This document shows positions 1 through 9,623 of a stretch of 64,000 nucleotides of DNA, in pieces (positions within the stretch are counted from its first letter, which is position 1; every line of letters starts with the position of its first letter). A model generated the notes under the pieces. That model did not search any database. It was not told the DNA's origin and was given only the letters and a program-made list of their open reading frames with translations. Source of the DNA: Bradyrhizobium ontarionense (GTDB taxonomy: Bacteria; Pseudomonadota; Alphaproteobacteria; Rhizobiales; Xanthobacteraceae); the NCBI RefSeq assembly GCF_021088345.1, contig NZ_CP088156.1, forward strand, positions 7,741,001 through 7,805,000, in the 5' to 3' direction. The position numbers and the translations under genes were made by a program.

Positions 1-831
1 GGCCGCGTCTGCATCGGTCGCGAGGTCATGCCAGGCGGCGATGGCGCGATCGAGCATCTCGCCCTCGGGCGCGAACGGTCGTCCCTTCACATAGGCGAAT
101 GTGGTCTCGTCCGGCGCGATCATGCCGCAGCGGGCGCCGCTCTCGATCGCGAGGTTGCACAGCGTCAGCCGGCCTTCCATCGACAGCGCGCGGATCGTGG
201 TTCCAGCATATTCGACCGAGTGCCCCTGCGCGCCGTCGGCGCCGATCTCGGCGATGATCGACAGCGCGATGTCCTTGGCGGTGATGCCGGGCGCGGTGGC
301 GCCGTCGACGGTGATGCGCATCCGCTTCGGTTTTTTCTGCCACAGGCATTGCGTCAGCAGCACATGCGCGACCTCGGAGGCGCCGATGCCGAAGGCCAGC
401 GCGCCGAACGCGCCATGCGTCGAGGTATGGCTGTCGCCGCAGACCATGGTGAGGCCGGGCAGGGTGAGACCCTGCTCGGGCCCGACCACGTGGACGATGC
501 CCTGCCGCGGATCGTCGAAGCCGAAGATGCGGACGTCGTTGGCGCGGCAATTGTCGTCGAGCTGCCTGATCATGCCGGCGATGTCAGGCGCGATCTCGCT
601 GAGCACGCGCGTCCGTGTCGGCACGTAATGATCGGCGACGCCGATCGTGAGGTCCGGGCGACGCACCTTGGCGTGCTTCTCCTTCAGCTTGTTGAAGGCG
701 TGGAACGAGCCCTCATGCACGAGGTGACGGTCGATGAACAACAGGTCCGCGCCGTCCTCGCGGCGCGTCACCACATGCGCATCCCAGACCTTGTCGAACA
801 GCGTGCGCTGCTGCCGTGCTTCATCCGTCAT
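1..831 (-). CDS. LeuC-like dehydratase large subunit (3' end outside window)
   Basis: This is the N-terminal 277 residues of an aconitase-superfamily large subunit; the C-terminal part lies left of the window. The motif GDSHTSTHGAFG at about residue 132 carries the first [4Fe-4S] ligand cysteine region of LeuC proteins, and VRRPDLT plus DHYVPT match the LeuC N-terminal domain. It is preceded by GAGGACC and lies 61 bp after the flavoprotein gene on the same strand, so the two are probably co-transcribed. LeuC works with a small LeuD subunit as isopropylmalate dehydratase. The catabolic neighbourhood and the non-standard DHYVPT (usually DHNVPT) suggest a paralogue acting on another hydroxy-diacid. 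I infer catabolism rather than leucine synthesis; the exact substrate is unknown. Confidence 0.85.
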   Translation of the reverse strand, partial: MTDEARQQRTLFDKVWDAHVVTRREDGADLLFIDRHLVHEGSFHAFNKLKEKHAKVRRPDLTIGVADHYVPTRTRVLSEIAPDIAGMIRQLDDNCRANDVRIFGFDDPRQGIVHVVGPEQGLTLPGLTMVCGDSHTSTHGAFGALAFGIGASEVAHVLLTQCLWQKKPKRMRITVDGATAPGITAKDIALSIIAEIGADGAQGHSVEYAGTTIRALSMEGRLTLCNLAIESGARCGMIAPDETTFAYVKGRPFAPEGEMLDRAIAAWHDLATDADAA

Positions 832-892
832 GCTTGCAGGTCCTCAACCGATCTCGTCATCAGCGCGCGACGGTTCTTCATGTCGTCATCCG

Positions 893-2881
893 TCATGCTG
901 ATGGGAAGGGGGCGCGCGCCGCCATGTGGCCTTGATACGTCGCCTCCAGCGCCGTGCGCGGCGCATTGTTGTCGCCGGCCTGGATCACCGGCAGCCGGGC
1001 GCGGCGCAGGGAGAGATACAGCGTCTGGTCGGCGCGGTTGTGGTCGATCGCGATCAGCGCCGAGAAGCCGGCGAGGCGCTCGATGTCGCCGGTCGAGAGA
1101 TCCTCGACCTCCAAGACCTCGCCGTCGAACGATCGCACCGCGCGCAACGTCGCGATCCGCACCCTTCGCTCGCGAAGGCGGCGGCTGTTGGCGAGCGTCG
1201 AATAGACCGTGGTGCGCCAGGCGTAGCTCGCCGCGGGCACGAACAGCGTCACGGCCTTGCCGAGGTCGGCGAAATGTTCCAGCGCTGCCAGCGTGCCCCA
1301 TTCGCCGGTGCGGTCGAACACGGCAACCGACGCGCCGAGCCTGTCCGGCGCCTGGAGCGCGTCGGGCAGGGTCAACAAAGGTCCGCTGCCGGGAATAGAC
1401 ATCGCCGTGGTGGTCGAGCCCGTTGCCAGGATGATGCGATCGGCGCCGAATGCCGCAATCGCGGTGGCATCTGCTTCTGTGTTGAAGACGATGGAAATGC
1501 CGAGCCGCGTCAGCGCCGCGATCTGAAACTCCACGAACGCCGTGAAGTTGGCGCGCTTCGGCATCAGCCAGGCCGTGCGCAACTGCCCGCCGAGCCGATC
1601 GCTGCGCTCCCACAGCGTTACGTCGTGTCCGAGCGCGGCGGCGACACGCGCGGCCTCCAGCCCTGCGGGACCGCCGCCGATGACGAGGATTCTCTTCGCC
1701 GCAGCGCGCGGCAGCGCCTCGGGCTCTTCGAACTGGTCTTCCAGCCCCGCGATGGGATTGATCAGGCAGCGGATCGGCAGGTTCCGCTCCAGCATGCCGG
1801 CGCAGCCCTGGTTGCAGCCGATGCAACGGCGGATCTCGTCAAGGCGGCCCCCGATGGACTTCCTCACGATCGCCGGCTCGGCGAGATGCGCGCGTGCCAT
1901 GCCGACGGCATCCGCCTGTCCGCTCGCGATCATGGCATCGGCTTCATCCAGTCCGGTGAACCGGCACACCGCAAACACCGGCGTGTCGAAACCATCCGCG
2001 CGCAGCTCGCGGCGGATGCGCGCGGGCAGGGTGCGGAACGGTGCCGTGTCAAACGCCATGTCGGCCATCTGCGTCGCCAGCGAATAGCTCGCGACATAGG
2101 CCGAGTGCGAGACGTTGACGAAGTCGATTCGTGTCCCGCGCGCCAGCATCGGCACGATGCGCTCGACCTCGTCGATGCCGAGCCCGCCGTCGATGTATTC
2201 ATCGCCGCTGATGCGGATGCCGAGGCAGAAGCCGGTGCCGAGCTCTGCGCGCAAGGCCGCGAGCACGCGGGCCGGAAAGCGCAGCCGGTTCTCCAGTGAA
2301 CCGCCATAGTCATCATCACGCTTGTTGGAGAGCGGCGACATGAACTGCTGCAGCAGATGGCCGTGCGCCATCTGCAGCTCGATGCCGTCGAAGCCGGCGG
2401 CTACCAGATTGCGTGCCGTGACGAGGTGGCCTTCGATCACCTCCTCCATGTCGAACTCGTCCATCGGCCGCGGCGGCAGCGCCGAGATCGACCACGGGAT
2501 CGGCGAGGCGCCCCACGCCACCGTGCGCTCGAAATCGCCCTCGACCTGCCGGCCGAGATGGATGATCTGGCCGAGCATGGATGCGCCTTCCGCCTTCACC
2601 GCATCGGTGATGCGGCGGAACGGATCGATGCAGGCGGGATCGAAGCCGCACACCGCCTGCGGCCGGCCGAGCGAGTTGGCGTGCACGCGGATGGATTCGA
2701 AGATGATCGCGCCGACGCCGCCGCGCGCGCGGGCGCGGTGATAGGCGAGGTGCTGCGGGCTCGGCAGGTGATAACAGCCGAAATTGGTCGTGTGCGCCGG
2801 AACGAAGATGCGGTTGCGGAAGCGCAACGGACCGACGTCGAGCGGGCTCAGGGCCTGCGCAAATGGCTGATGCTGCGACAA
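893..2881 (-). CDS. Old-yellow-enzyme/2,4-dienoyl-CoA reductase-family FMN/FAD/Fe-S oxidoreductase
   Basis: The 662-residue product has an N-terminal FMN TIM barrel (DVGPLRFRNRIFVPAHT at the start; HGHLLQQF and YGGSLENRLRF in the core). A Cys cluster follows (CIGCNQGC, then CLINP) that binds a [4Fe-4S] centre, and the C-terminal nucleotide-binding half begins VIGGGPAGLEAARV. This is the architecture of 2,4-dienoyl-CoA reductase, trimethylamine dehydrogenase and N-methylproline demethylase. I chose the TTG at 2881 because GGGAGGA lies 9 bp upstream; an upstream TTG at 2911 is also open. It is divergent from the GntR gene and upstream of the LeuC-like gene. The substrate is unknown; demethylation or enoate reduction are both possible. 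Confidence 0.85.
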   Translation of the reverse strand: MSQHQPFAQALSPLDVGPLRFRNRIFVPAHTTNFGCYHLPSPQHLAYHRARARGGVGAIIFESIRVHANSLGRPQAVCGFDPACIDPFRRITDAVKAEGASMLGQIIHLGRQVEGDFERTVAWGASPIPWSISALPPRPMDEFDMEEVIEGHLVTARNLVAAGFDGIELQMAHGHLLQQFMSPLSNKRDDDYGGSLENRLRFPARVLAALRAELGTGFCLGIRISGDEYIDGGLGIDEVERIVPMLARGTRIDFVNVSHSAYVASYSLATQMADMAFDTAPFRTLPARIRRELRADGFDTPVFAVCRFTGLDEADAMIASGQADAVGMARAHLAEPAIVRKSIGGRLDEIRRCIGCNQGCAGMLERNLPIRCLINPIAGLEDQFEEPEALPRAAAKRILVIGGGPAGLEAARVAAALGHDVTLWERSDRLGGQLRTAWLMPKRANFTAFVEFQIAALTRLGISIVFNTEADATAIAAFGADRIILATGSTTTAMSIPGSGPLLTLPDALQAPDRLGASVAVFDRTGEWGTLAALEHFADLGKAVTLFVPAASYAWRTTVYSTLANSRRLRERRVRIATLRAVRSFDGEVLEVEDLSTGDIERLAGFSALIAIDHNRADQTLYLSLRRARLPVIQAGDNNAPRTALEATYQGHMAARAPFPSA

Positions 2882-2985
2882 ATCGCGTGATCCTCCCAGC
2901 GATCGATCCAAGGTTCAATCCATGGCTCGATCCTTGCTTCGATTGCGGTGGCCGAATCCCGTTGACCTAAGCTGTCATATTTTCT

Positions 2986-3000
2986 ATACACCTCATGTAT
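2986..3000. promoter_or_regulatory. Candidate GntR/UTRA operator
   Basis: A perfect inverted repeat, ATACA-N5-TGTAT, lies in the 159-bp gap between the divergent flavoprotein and GntR genes. Its position and its similarity to HutC-subfamily operators (TATAC-type half sites) make it the likely autoregulatory site controlling both directions. No footprint evidence is available here. Confidence 0.55.
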
Positions 3001-3040
3001 TGAAAGCAAGATAGCTCAAAATCACTGGGGCCAGCCCACC

Positions 3041-3865
3041 TTGCGCGCCGCGTCCGAGCCACTGAAGGCACGACGGATCTACCTGCTCTTGAAGGACAAG
3101 ATCGCATCCGGCGAGCTTGCGGATGGCGAGCGGCTGCCGGGCGAGTTCGCGCTGGCGGAGGAGCACAACGTCTCCCGCGTCACCGTCCGCCAGGCGCTCG
3201 ATCTGCTTGCGGGGGAGGATCTCATCCAGAAGAAGAGCGGTCTTGGCACCTTCGTGCATCGCCCGGCGTCGAAGGTGCGGACGGTGCTGGCCGACGTCGC
3301 CAACGTGTTCGCGCATCTGATCGAGATGGGGCGCTCCACCGACGTCCGCCTCCTGGCCTTCGACTATGTCACGCCGCCCGACCAGATCCGCGAGGCGCTG
3401 CAGCTTGCGCCGGACGAGCGCTCGCAGCGCTCGGTCCGCGTCCGCCTCGTCGACGGCGTGCCGTTCTCCTATCTCGTCGCTCATGTGTCTGAGCGCATCG
3501 GTCGCCTCTATTCGCGCGAGGATCTTGCACGCATGCCGCTGCTGGAGCTGATCGAGCGGTCGGGGCTGACCAGTGCATCAGCGCGGCAGGAGATCAGCGC
3601 CGTGCTGTCGGGCCCCGATGTGGCCGAGGCGCTCGCCGTCGACGTCGGCATGCCGCTCGTGGCCCTGCGCCGCACGGTCTACGACAAGCAAGGTCATCCG
3701 ATGGAGCATCTGCAGGCGCTCTACCGGCCCGACCGCTACACATTGCAGATGAACCTCGAACGGACGGGCGACGAAGGGCACCGGCACTGGAGTCCGACCG
3801 CCGAGGTGTACCGCAGGGAGCGCCCGCGCCGGCGGCCGCCAGTCAGGAAAGTGGGGAAGTCATGA
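3041..3865 (+). CDS. GntR-family transcriptional regulator (HutC/UTRA subfamily)
   Basis: The 274-residue protein has an N-terminal winged helix-turn-helix (RIYLLLKDKIASGEL, then VSRVTVRQALDLLAGEDLI and the wing GLGTFV, about residues 10-75). A C-terminal UTRA effector domain follows (about 95-240; MPLVALRRTVYD near the end). UTRA domains bind small metabolites, and such proteins usually repress the adjacent catabolic operon until the inducer is present. The start is a TTG with GGGG about 10 bp upstream; no ATG fits. Its stop overlaps the next ATG (ATGA), so it is translationally coupled to the transporter binding-protein gene, and it is probably the regulator of this whole cluster. Confidence 0.9.
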   Translation: MRAASEPLKARRIYLLLKDKIASGELADGERLPGEFALAEEHNVSRVTVRQALDLLAGEDLIQKKSGLGTFVHRPASKVRTVLADVANVFAHLIEMGRSTDVRLLAFDYVTPPDQIREALQLAPDERSQRSVRVRLVDGVPFSYLVAHVSERIGRLYSREDLARMPLLELIERSGLTSASARQEISAVLSGPDVAEALAVDVGMPLVALRRTVYDKQGHPMEHLQALYRPDRYTLQMNLERTGDEGHRHWSPTAEVYRRERPRRRPPVRKVGKS

Positions 3866-5085
3866 CGCGTCGTTCAAGGTCACTGTCACGCCGCACCGTG
3901 CTCAAGAGCGGTGTTGCGCTCACCTCGATGCTGGCGGCACCCGGTCTTCTCCGCGCCGAGCCGGCGCCGGTGAAGGTCGGCCTGCTGCAGCCGATCTCCG
4001 GCGCCTTTGCGCTCGATGGCGATCTCGCCAGGATCGGCGCTGAATATGCCGTCAAGGAGATCAACGACGCCGGCGGCATCAAGGCGCTCGGCGGCGCCAA
4101 GCTCGAGCTCGTGCTCGGCGACAGCCGCTCCAATGCGGAAGCCGGCGCGCAGGCGACCGAGGAGCTGCAGTCGGCCGGCGTCGCCGCCGTGCTCGGCGGC
4201 TTTGCTTCAGGGATTGCGCTGACCGCGACGCAGACCGCGGCACGCTATGATCTGCCCTTCGTGGTCGACTGTGCGGTGGCCGATACGATCACCGAGCGCG
4301 GCCTGAAGAACACCTTCCGCTTCAATCCCAATTTCAGCATGGCGACCGATGTCGCGCTGAAGAACCTGGTCAAGTTGAATGACGACGCCGGCAAGCCGGT
4401 GAAGACGGTTGCGATCGTGCACGAGGACGGCCTGTTCGGCTCGGGCCTTGCCAAGATCATGCAGCAGAAGCTGCCGTCGCTCGGCTTCCAGATCGTCGAG
4501 ACCATCGCGCATCCGACCCCCGCGCGCGACATGTCGAACGTCGTGCTGCGGCTGCGCGCGCTCAATCCCGACCTGATCGTGCCGTCGCATTATTTCAACG
4601 AGTTCGTGCTGATGGCGCGCACCCTGCAGCAGCAGCGCGTCCGTCCGAAGGGCATCTACGCCGTGTTCGGCGGCGCCGCGTCGAGCTACCGGTTCGTCAA
4701 CGAGTTTCCGGAAGCCGCTCAGGGCGTGATGGATTGCAATCATTGGGGCGATCCGAAGAGCCCGATCACGGCCAAGCTGCGCGAGACGGTGACCGCGGCC
4801 GGCAAGTTCTACGCCTACAATACGCCGATCAACTACTCGCTGATGAAGGTGTTTGCGCAGGCCGTCGAGAAGGCCGGCAGCGCCGACCGCGCCAAGATCA
4901 TCGAGGCGCTGGCCGGAGGCGAGTTCGACAGCGGCATCATGCCCTACGGCAAGACCAAGTTCGACGCCAAGGGCCAGAACTTGAGCGCGCTGCCGCTGAA
5001 CACGCAGGTGCAGGGCAAGGACATCAAGGTGATCTATCCAGCCGACTACGCCGACGCCAAGCCGGTGTTCCCGATCAACGGCTGA
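3862..5085 (+). CDS. Liv-type ABC transporter substrate-binding protein (Tat/Sec exported)
   Basis: This 407-residue periplasmic binding protein is of the branched-chain amino acid/amide (LivJ/AmiC) class. The N-terminus has twin arginines (MTRRSRSLSRRTVLKSG) followed by a hydrophobic stretch and an AEPAPVKVG junction, so export by Tat or Sec is likely. KVGLLQPISGAFA and EINDAGGIKALGG are family signatures. It overlaps the GntR gene by 4 bp. The transporter permeases follow after a 330-bp repeat-bearing gap. In this subclass ligands range from amino acids to amides, short acids and aromatics; the hydantoinase-type enzymes downstream suggest a cyclic amide or derivative (inference). Confidence 0.92.
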   Translation: MTRRSRSLSRRTVLKSGVALTSMLAAPGLLRAEPAPVKVGLLQPISGAFALDGDLARIGAEYAVKEINDAGGIKALGGAKLELVLGDSRSNAEAGAQATEELQSAGVAAVLGGFASGIALTATQTAARYDLPFVVDCAVADTITERGLKNTFRFNPNFSMATDVALKNLVKLNDDAGKPVKTVAIVHEDGLFGSGLAKIMQQKLPSLGFQIVETIAHPTPARDMSNVVLRLRALNPDLIVPSHYFNEFVLMARTLQQQRVRPKGIYAVFGGAASSYRFVNEFPEAAQGVMDCNHWGDPKSPITAKLRETVTAAGKFYAYNTPINYSLMKVFAQAVEKAGSADRAKIIEALAGGEFDSGIMPYGKTKFDAKGQNLSALPLNTQVQGKDIKVIYPADYADAKPVFPING

Positions 5086-5170
5086 TTGGGCGGGGGGATG
5101 AGGCACGAGCTGCGGTAGAACGCTGCAGCCCAGTGCTCGCTCACGTTGGATCCGAGCGTTCGCCGCGACG

Positions 5171-5358
5171 GTGGTGCGTTCCCTCTCCCCGTTCTTACGG
5201 GGCCGCGACGAGCTTCGCTCGCGCTGAGAGGGTTGGGGTGAGGGGCAGCCGCACGGGAAGTGTCTGCGGCTAGACCTGTACCCCCTTCACCCGGATTGCA
5301 TCTGTCGATGCAATCCGACCTCTCCCCGCAGGCGGGGAGAGGTGAAGATCGAGCAAGC
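5171..5358 (+). repeat. Palindromic extragenic repeat A, copy 1
   Basis: The element contains paired CCTCTCCCCG and CGGGGAGAGG arms plus an internal GGATTGCATC/GATGCAATCC arm. It is nearly identical, in inverted orientation, to 16281-16468. It fills most of the gap between the binding protein and livH genes; I see no gene in the rest of that gap. Confidence 0.9.
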
Positions 5359-5417
5359 GGCAATCGGGTCGCGTACCAGGTGGATCGCATACAGCGTCTG
5401 CTGAAACAGAGGATGTG

Positions 5418-6290
5418 ATGTACTCGCCCCAGATCGTCGTGGAGGCGCTGTTGAACGGGCTGATGCTGGGCGCGATCTATGCTCTGATCGCGCTCGGCCT
5501 GACGCTGATCTATGGCGTGCTGCATATCGTGAACTTCGCCCACGGCGCGCTGCTGACGGTGGCGATGTTCATGGTGTGGCTCGCCTGCGCGCGCTTCGGG
5601 CTCGATCCGTATCTGGCGATCCTGGTCGTCGCCCCAGTCATGTTCGCGTTTGGCTATGCCTTGCAGCGCTTCATCATCGGGCCCGCCAGCCACGGCAAGG
5701 ACAACGGCATTCTGCTGGTCACTTTGGGACTGTCGATCATCATCGAGAACGCACTGCTCGCCGCGTTCCAGTCGGACACGAGGACGATCACCAGCGACTA
5801 TTCATTCAAGGTCGTCGAGCTCGGTCCGCTGCTGTTGTCGTTCCCGCGCGTGGTCGGCTTCGGCGTCACCATCGCCACCACCTTGCTGCTCTGGCTGGTG
5901 CTGCACCAGACCGACATCGGCAAGGCGATCCGTGCAGTGGCGAAGGAGAAGCTCGGCGCCAGCCTCGTCGGCATCAGTGTGCCGCACGTCTACGCCATGA
6001 CCTTTGCGATCGGCTGCGCCTGCCTCGCGGTCGCTGCGGGCCTCCTGATGCCGTCCTTCTATGTCAGCCCGAAGACCGGCGCGGCCTTCGTGCTGGTGGC
6101 CTTCACCATCGTCGTGCTCGGCGGCATGGGCTCGATTCCCGGCGCACTGATCGGCGGCCTCTTGATCGGCGTGGTCGAGGCGGCCTCCAGCCTGTTTCTC
6201 GGTGACAGCCTCGGCCAGATCGGCATCTTCCTGATCTTCATCGTCACCCTGCTGGTGCGCCCGACCGGCCTGTTCGGAGCGCGCACATGA
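5418..6290 (+). CDS. Liv-type ABC transporter permease (LivH family)
   Basis: This 290-residue integral membrane protein has about eight hydrophobic segments. It opens with the LivH hallmark (LNGLMLGAIYALIALGLTLIYG) followed by VLHIVNFAHGALLTVAMF. It forms the transmembrane channel with LivM and is driven by the two ATPases downstream. I prefer ATG 5418 because AGAGGA ends 4 bp before it; the in-frame GTG at 5415 is too close to that site. It overlaps livM by ATGA. The repeat-bearing gap upstream suggests reduced or separate expression relative to the binding protein (inference). Confidence 0.92.
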   Translation: MYSPQIVVEALLNGLMLGAIYALIALGLTLIYGVLHIVNFAHGALLTVAMFMVWLACARFGLDPYLAILVVAPVMFAFGYALQRFIIGPASHGKDNGILLVTLGLSIIIENALLAAFQSDTRTITSDYSFKVVELGPLLLSFPRVVGFGVTIATTLLLWLVLHQTDIGKAIRAVAKEKLGASLVGISVPHVYAMTFAIGCACLAVAAGLLMPSFYVSPKTGAAFVLVAFTIVVLGGMGSIPGALIGGLLIGVVEAASSLFLGDSLGQIGIFLIFIVTLLVRPTGLFGART

Positions 6291-7258
6291 TGAGGCCCAG
6301 GCTGCCGACGCTCGCCATCATCGTTGTCGCGCTCGCCACGATTGCCTTCGCCTGCCTGTCCGGCGCGCTGCTGAACCTGATGATCTTCATGATGATCATC
6401 GCACTGGCGGCGCAGGGCTGGAACATCCTCGGCGGCTATGCCGGCCTGTCGTCGTTCGGCCACGCCGCCTTCTTCGGCGCCGGCGCCTATGCGATGGCGG
6501 TGCTGCAGACCCGCTTTGGTATCAACGCGTGGATTGCACTCGTCGTCGGCATCGCGCTCGGCGCACTGGTCGGCGCCGTCATCGGCTTTCTCAGCTTCCG
6601 CTCGGGACTCAAGGGCTCCTATTTCGCGCTGATCACGCTGGCCTTCGCGGAGGTCGCGCGCATCCTTGCCAACAGTACCGATTTCACCGGCGGCGCCGCC
6701 GGCATCCTGCTGAAGCTGCAGACCGGGCTGCCCTATCTGCAATTCGCCGATCGCCGCTATTTCCTGCTGATCACCATCGGCTTCGTCGCGATCGGCCTGC
6801 TGGTCAGCTGGTGGCTGGAGCATTCGCGCTTCGGCGCCTATCTCGTGGCGCTGCGCGAGAACGAGCAGGCGGCACAGGCGCTCGGCGTCGACGTGTTCGC
6901 GGTCAAGATGAAGGCGATCGCGATCTCCGGCGCATTGACCGCGGCCGCCGGCTGCCTCTATGCGCAGAACTATCTGTTCATCGACGCCAACGTCGCGTTC
7001 GGCTCTTGGATCTCGATCGAGGCGCTGTTCGCGGCCATCGTCGGCGGCGCCGGCACCGTGCTCGGTCCCCTGATCGGCGCGATTGTGCTGTTGGGTTTAG
7101 GCGAACTCACGAAGTGCGTTTCGGGCGGCATTCCGGGCATGGACCTGCTGGTGTTCGGCGTCATCCTCGTGCTGTCGGTGGCGTTCTCGCCGAACGGGCT
7201 GGTGATGCTGATGAAGAGTCTCGGCCTGCGCGCGCCAGCAAAGGCGAAGGAGGCGTGA
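6287..7258 (+). CDS. Liv-type ABC transporter permease (LivM family)
   Basis: The second permease has 323 residues and the LivM hallmarks QGWNILGGYAGLSSFGHAAFFG near residue 45 and AIVGGAGTVLGPLIGA near residue 250. It pairs with LivH in the inner membrane. Its start overlaps the livH stop (ATGA) and its own stop overlaps the next start by one base, so translation of the four transporter genes is coupled. Confidence 0.92.
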   Translation: MMRPRLPTLAIIVVALATIAFACLSGALLNLMIFMMIIALAAQGWNILGGYAGLSSFGHAAFFGAGAYAMAVLQTRFGINAWIALVVGIALGALVGAVIGFLSFRSGLKGSYFALITLAFAEVARILANSTDFTGGAAGILLKLQTGLPYLQFADRRYFLLITIGFVAIGLLVSWWLEHSRFGAYLVALRENEQAAQALGVDVFAVKMKAIAISGALTAAAGCLYAQNYLFIDANVAFGSWISIEALFAAIVGGAGTVLGPLIGAIVLLGLGELTKCVSGGIPGMDLLVFGVILVLSVAFSPNGLVMLMKSLGLRAPAKAKEA

Positions 7259-7993
7259 TGCTGGAGGTCAAGGCACTCACGAAGCGCTTCAGCGGCCTCG
7301 TGGCGGTCGACCAGGCCTCGCTGTCGGTCGCCAAGGGATCGATCACCGGCCTGATCGGGCCGAACGGCGCCGGCAAGACCACGCTGTTTGCGATGGTCGC
7401 GGGCTTCCTGCAGCCCGATGGCGGTGCGGTCCATTATGACGGCCGCGACATCACCGCGCTGGCCCCGCATGTGCGGGCACGGCAGGGCATCGCGCGCACC
7501 TTCCAGATCGTGCAGCCGTTCGAAGGTCTGAACGTGCAGGAGAACATCGCCGTCGGCGCCTACCTGCACACGCCGCACGCTGATGAGGCCATGCGGCAGG
7601 CGGCCGAGATCGCACAGCGTGTCGGCCTCGGCGGCGATCTCACCAAGGCGTCGTCCGATCTCACCGTCGCCGGGCGCAAGCGGCTCGAAGTGGCACGTGC
7701 GCTCGCGACGAAGCCGCGTCTGCTGCTGCTCGACGAGGTGCTGGCCGGGCTCAATCCATCGGAGATCCGCGACGTGCTGCCGCTGGTGCGCGCGATCCGC
7801 GACCAGGGCGTCACCATCCTGATGATCGAGCACATCATGCAGGCCGTGATGAATCTCTGCGACAAGGTCTATGTGCTGTCGCAGGGGCGGATGATCGCGC
7901 AAGGCGAGCCCAAGGCCGTGTGCGAGGATCCGCAGGTGATCGAGGCCTATCTCGGTCACGGCGCCGCCGAGCGGCTGCGCGCGGAGCAGGCCC

Positions 7994-8001
<8 letters not shown>
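7258..8001 (+). CDS. Liv-type ABC transporter ATP-binding protein (LivG family)
   Basis: This 247-residue ATPase has Walker A GPNGAGKTT near residue 40, the LivG-type signature LTVAGRKRLEVARAL, Walker B LLLLDEVLAGLNP and the H-loop MLMIEHIMQ region. The open frame extends far upstream, but MLEVKALTKRF at 7258 is the family start and overlaps the livM stop by one base. It powers uptake together with LivF. Confidence 0.92.
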
Positions 8002-8695
<694 letters not shown>

Positions 8696-8738
8696 AGATC
8701 GGCGCATCAGCGAAACTGAGAAGAACAAGGAAACCACA

Positions 8739-9623
8739 ATGAGCCTGAGATCCACTCTGGCATCAGCCGAGACGACGATCGCGCCCGGCGTGTACGACGC
8801 GCTGACCGCGAGCATCGCCGCCGAAGCCGGCTTCAAGGCGCTCTATCTCACCGGCGCCGGCATCGCCTATACCAAGCTCGGCCGCCCCGACATTGGCCTG
8901 GTGTCGATGATGGAGGTCGCCGACACCGTCGCTGTCATCCGCGACCGCGTCGACCTTCCTGTTGTTGTCGATGCCGACACCGGCTTCGGCAATGCGCTGA
9001 ATGTGCAGCGCACGGTACGGCTGTTCGAGCGCATGGGCGCGTCCGCGATCCAGCTCGAGGATCAGACCACGCCAAAGCGCTGCGGCCATCTCACGGACAA
9101 AACCGTGATCGGCGCCGGCGAGATGGTCGGCAAGATCAAGGCCGCGCTCGATGCGCGCCAATCCGAGGAGACCTTGATCATCGCGCGCACCGATGCGCTG
9201 GCGACCGAGGGCATGGAAGCCGCGATCGCGCGCGCCGAACAGTATGCCGAGGCCGGTGCCGACGTGTTGTTCGTCGAGGCGCCCAAGAGCAGCGAGCAAT
9301 TGTCGGCGATCGCGGGCCGTCTCGCGTCCAAGCGGCCGCTGGTCGCCAACATGGTCGAGGGCGGCTCGACGCCGATTCACGGCGCGGCCGAGCTCGGCGC
9401 GCTCGGCTTCAAGCTCGTGATTTTTCCTGGCGGCATCGTACGCGCGCTCGCCTTCGCCGCGCGTGCCTACTACGCGTCGCTGGCCGAGGCCGGCTCGACC
9501 CGGCCGTTCGCCGACCGTATGCTCGACTTCACCGGCCTCAACGCGATGCTCGGCACCGCCGATATCCTGGCGAAGGGCGCCCGCTACGAGGCCGCCAATC
9601 TGGATGCGGAGGGCCAGGCATGA
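8739..9623 (+). CDS. Isocitrate lyase/PEP mutase-family C-C lyase
   Basis: This 294-residue TIM-barrel enzyme of the PEP mutase/ICL superfamily has the metal-binding segments VDADTGFG (near 78) and QLEDQ, and the ICL signature KRCGHL near 110 that carries the catalytic cysteine of lyases. The cysteine favours a lyase (2-methylisocitrate, 2,3-dimethylmalate or oxaloacetate-type cleavage) over a phosphonopyruvate mutase. AAGGAA precedes the ATG. It lies between the transporter and the hydantoinase genes. Together with the LeuC-like gene it could form a dehydratase-plus-lyase route for a branched diacid (inference). Confidence 0.88.
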   Translation: MSLRSTLASAETTIAPGVYDALTASIAAEAGFKALYLTGAGIAYTKLGRPDIGLVSMMEVADTVAVIRDRVDLPVVVDADTGFGNALNVQRTVRLFERMGASAIQLEDQTTPKRCGHLTDKTVIGAGEMVGKIKAALDARQSEETLIIARTDALATEGMEAAIARAEQYAEAGADVLFVEAPKSSEQLSAIAGRLASKRPLVANMVEGGSTPIHGAAELGALGFKLVIFPGGIVRALAFAARAYYASLAEAGSTRPFADRMLDFTGLNAMLGTADILAKGARYEAANLDAEGQA

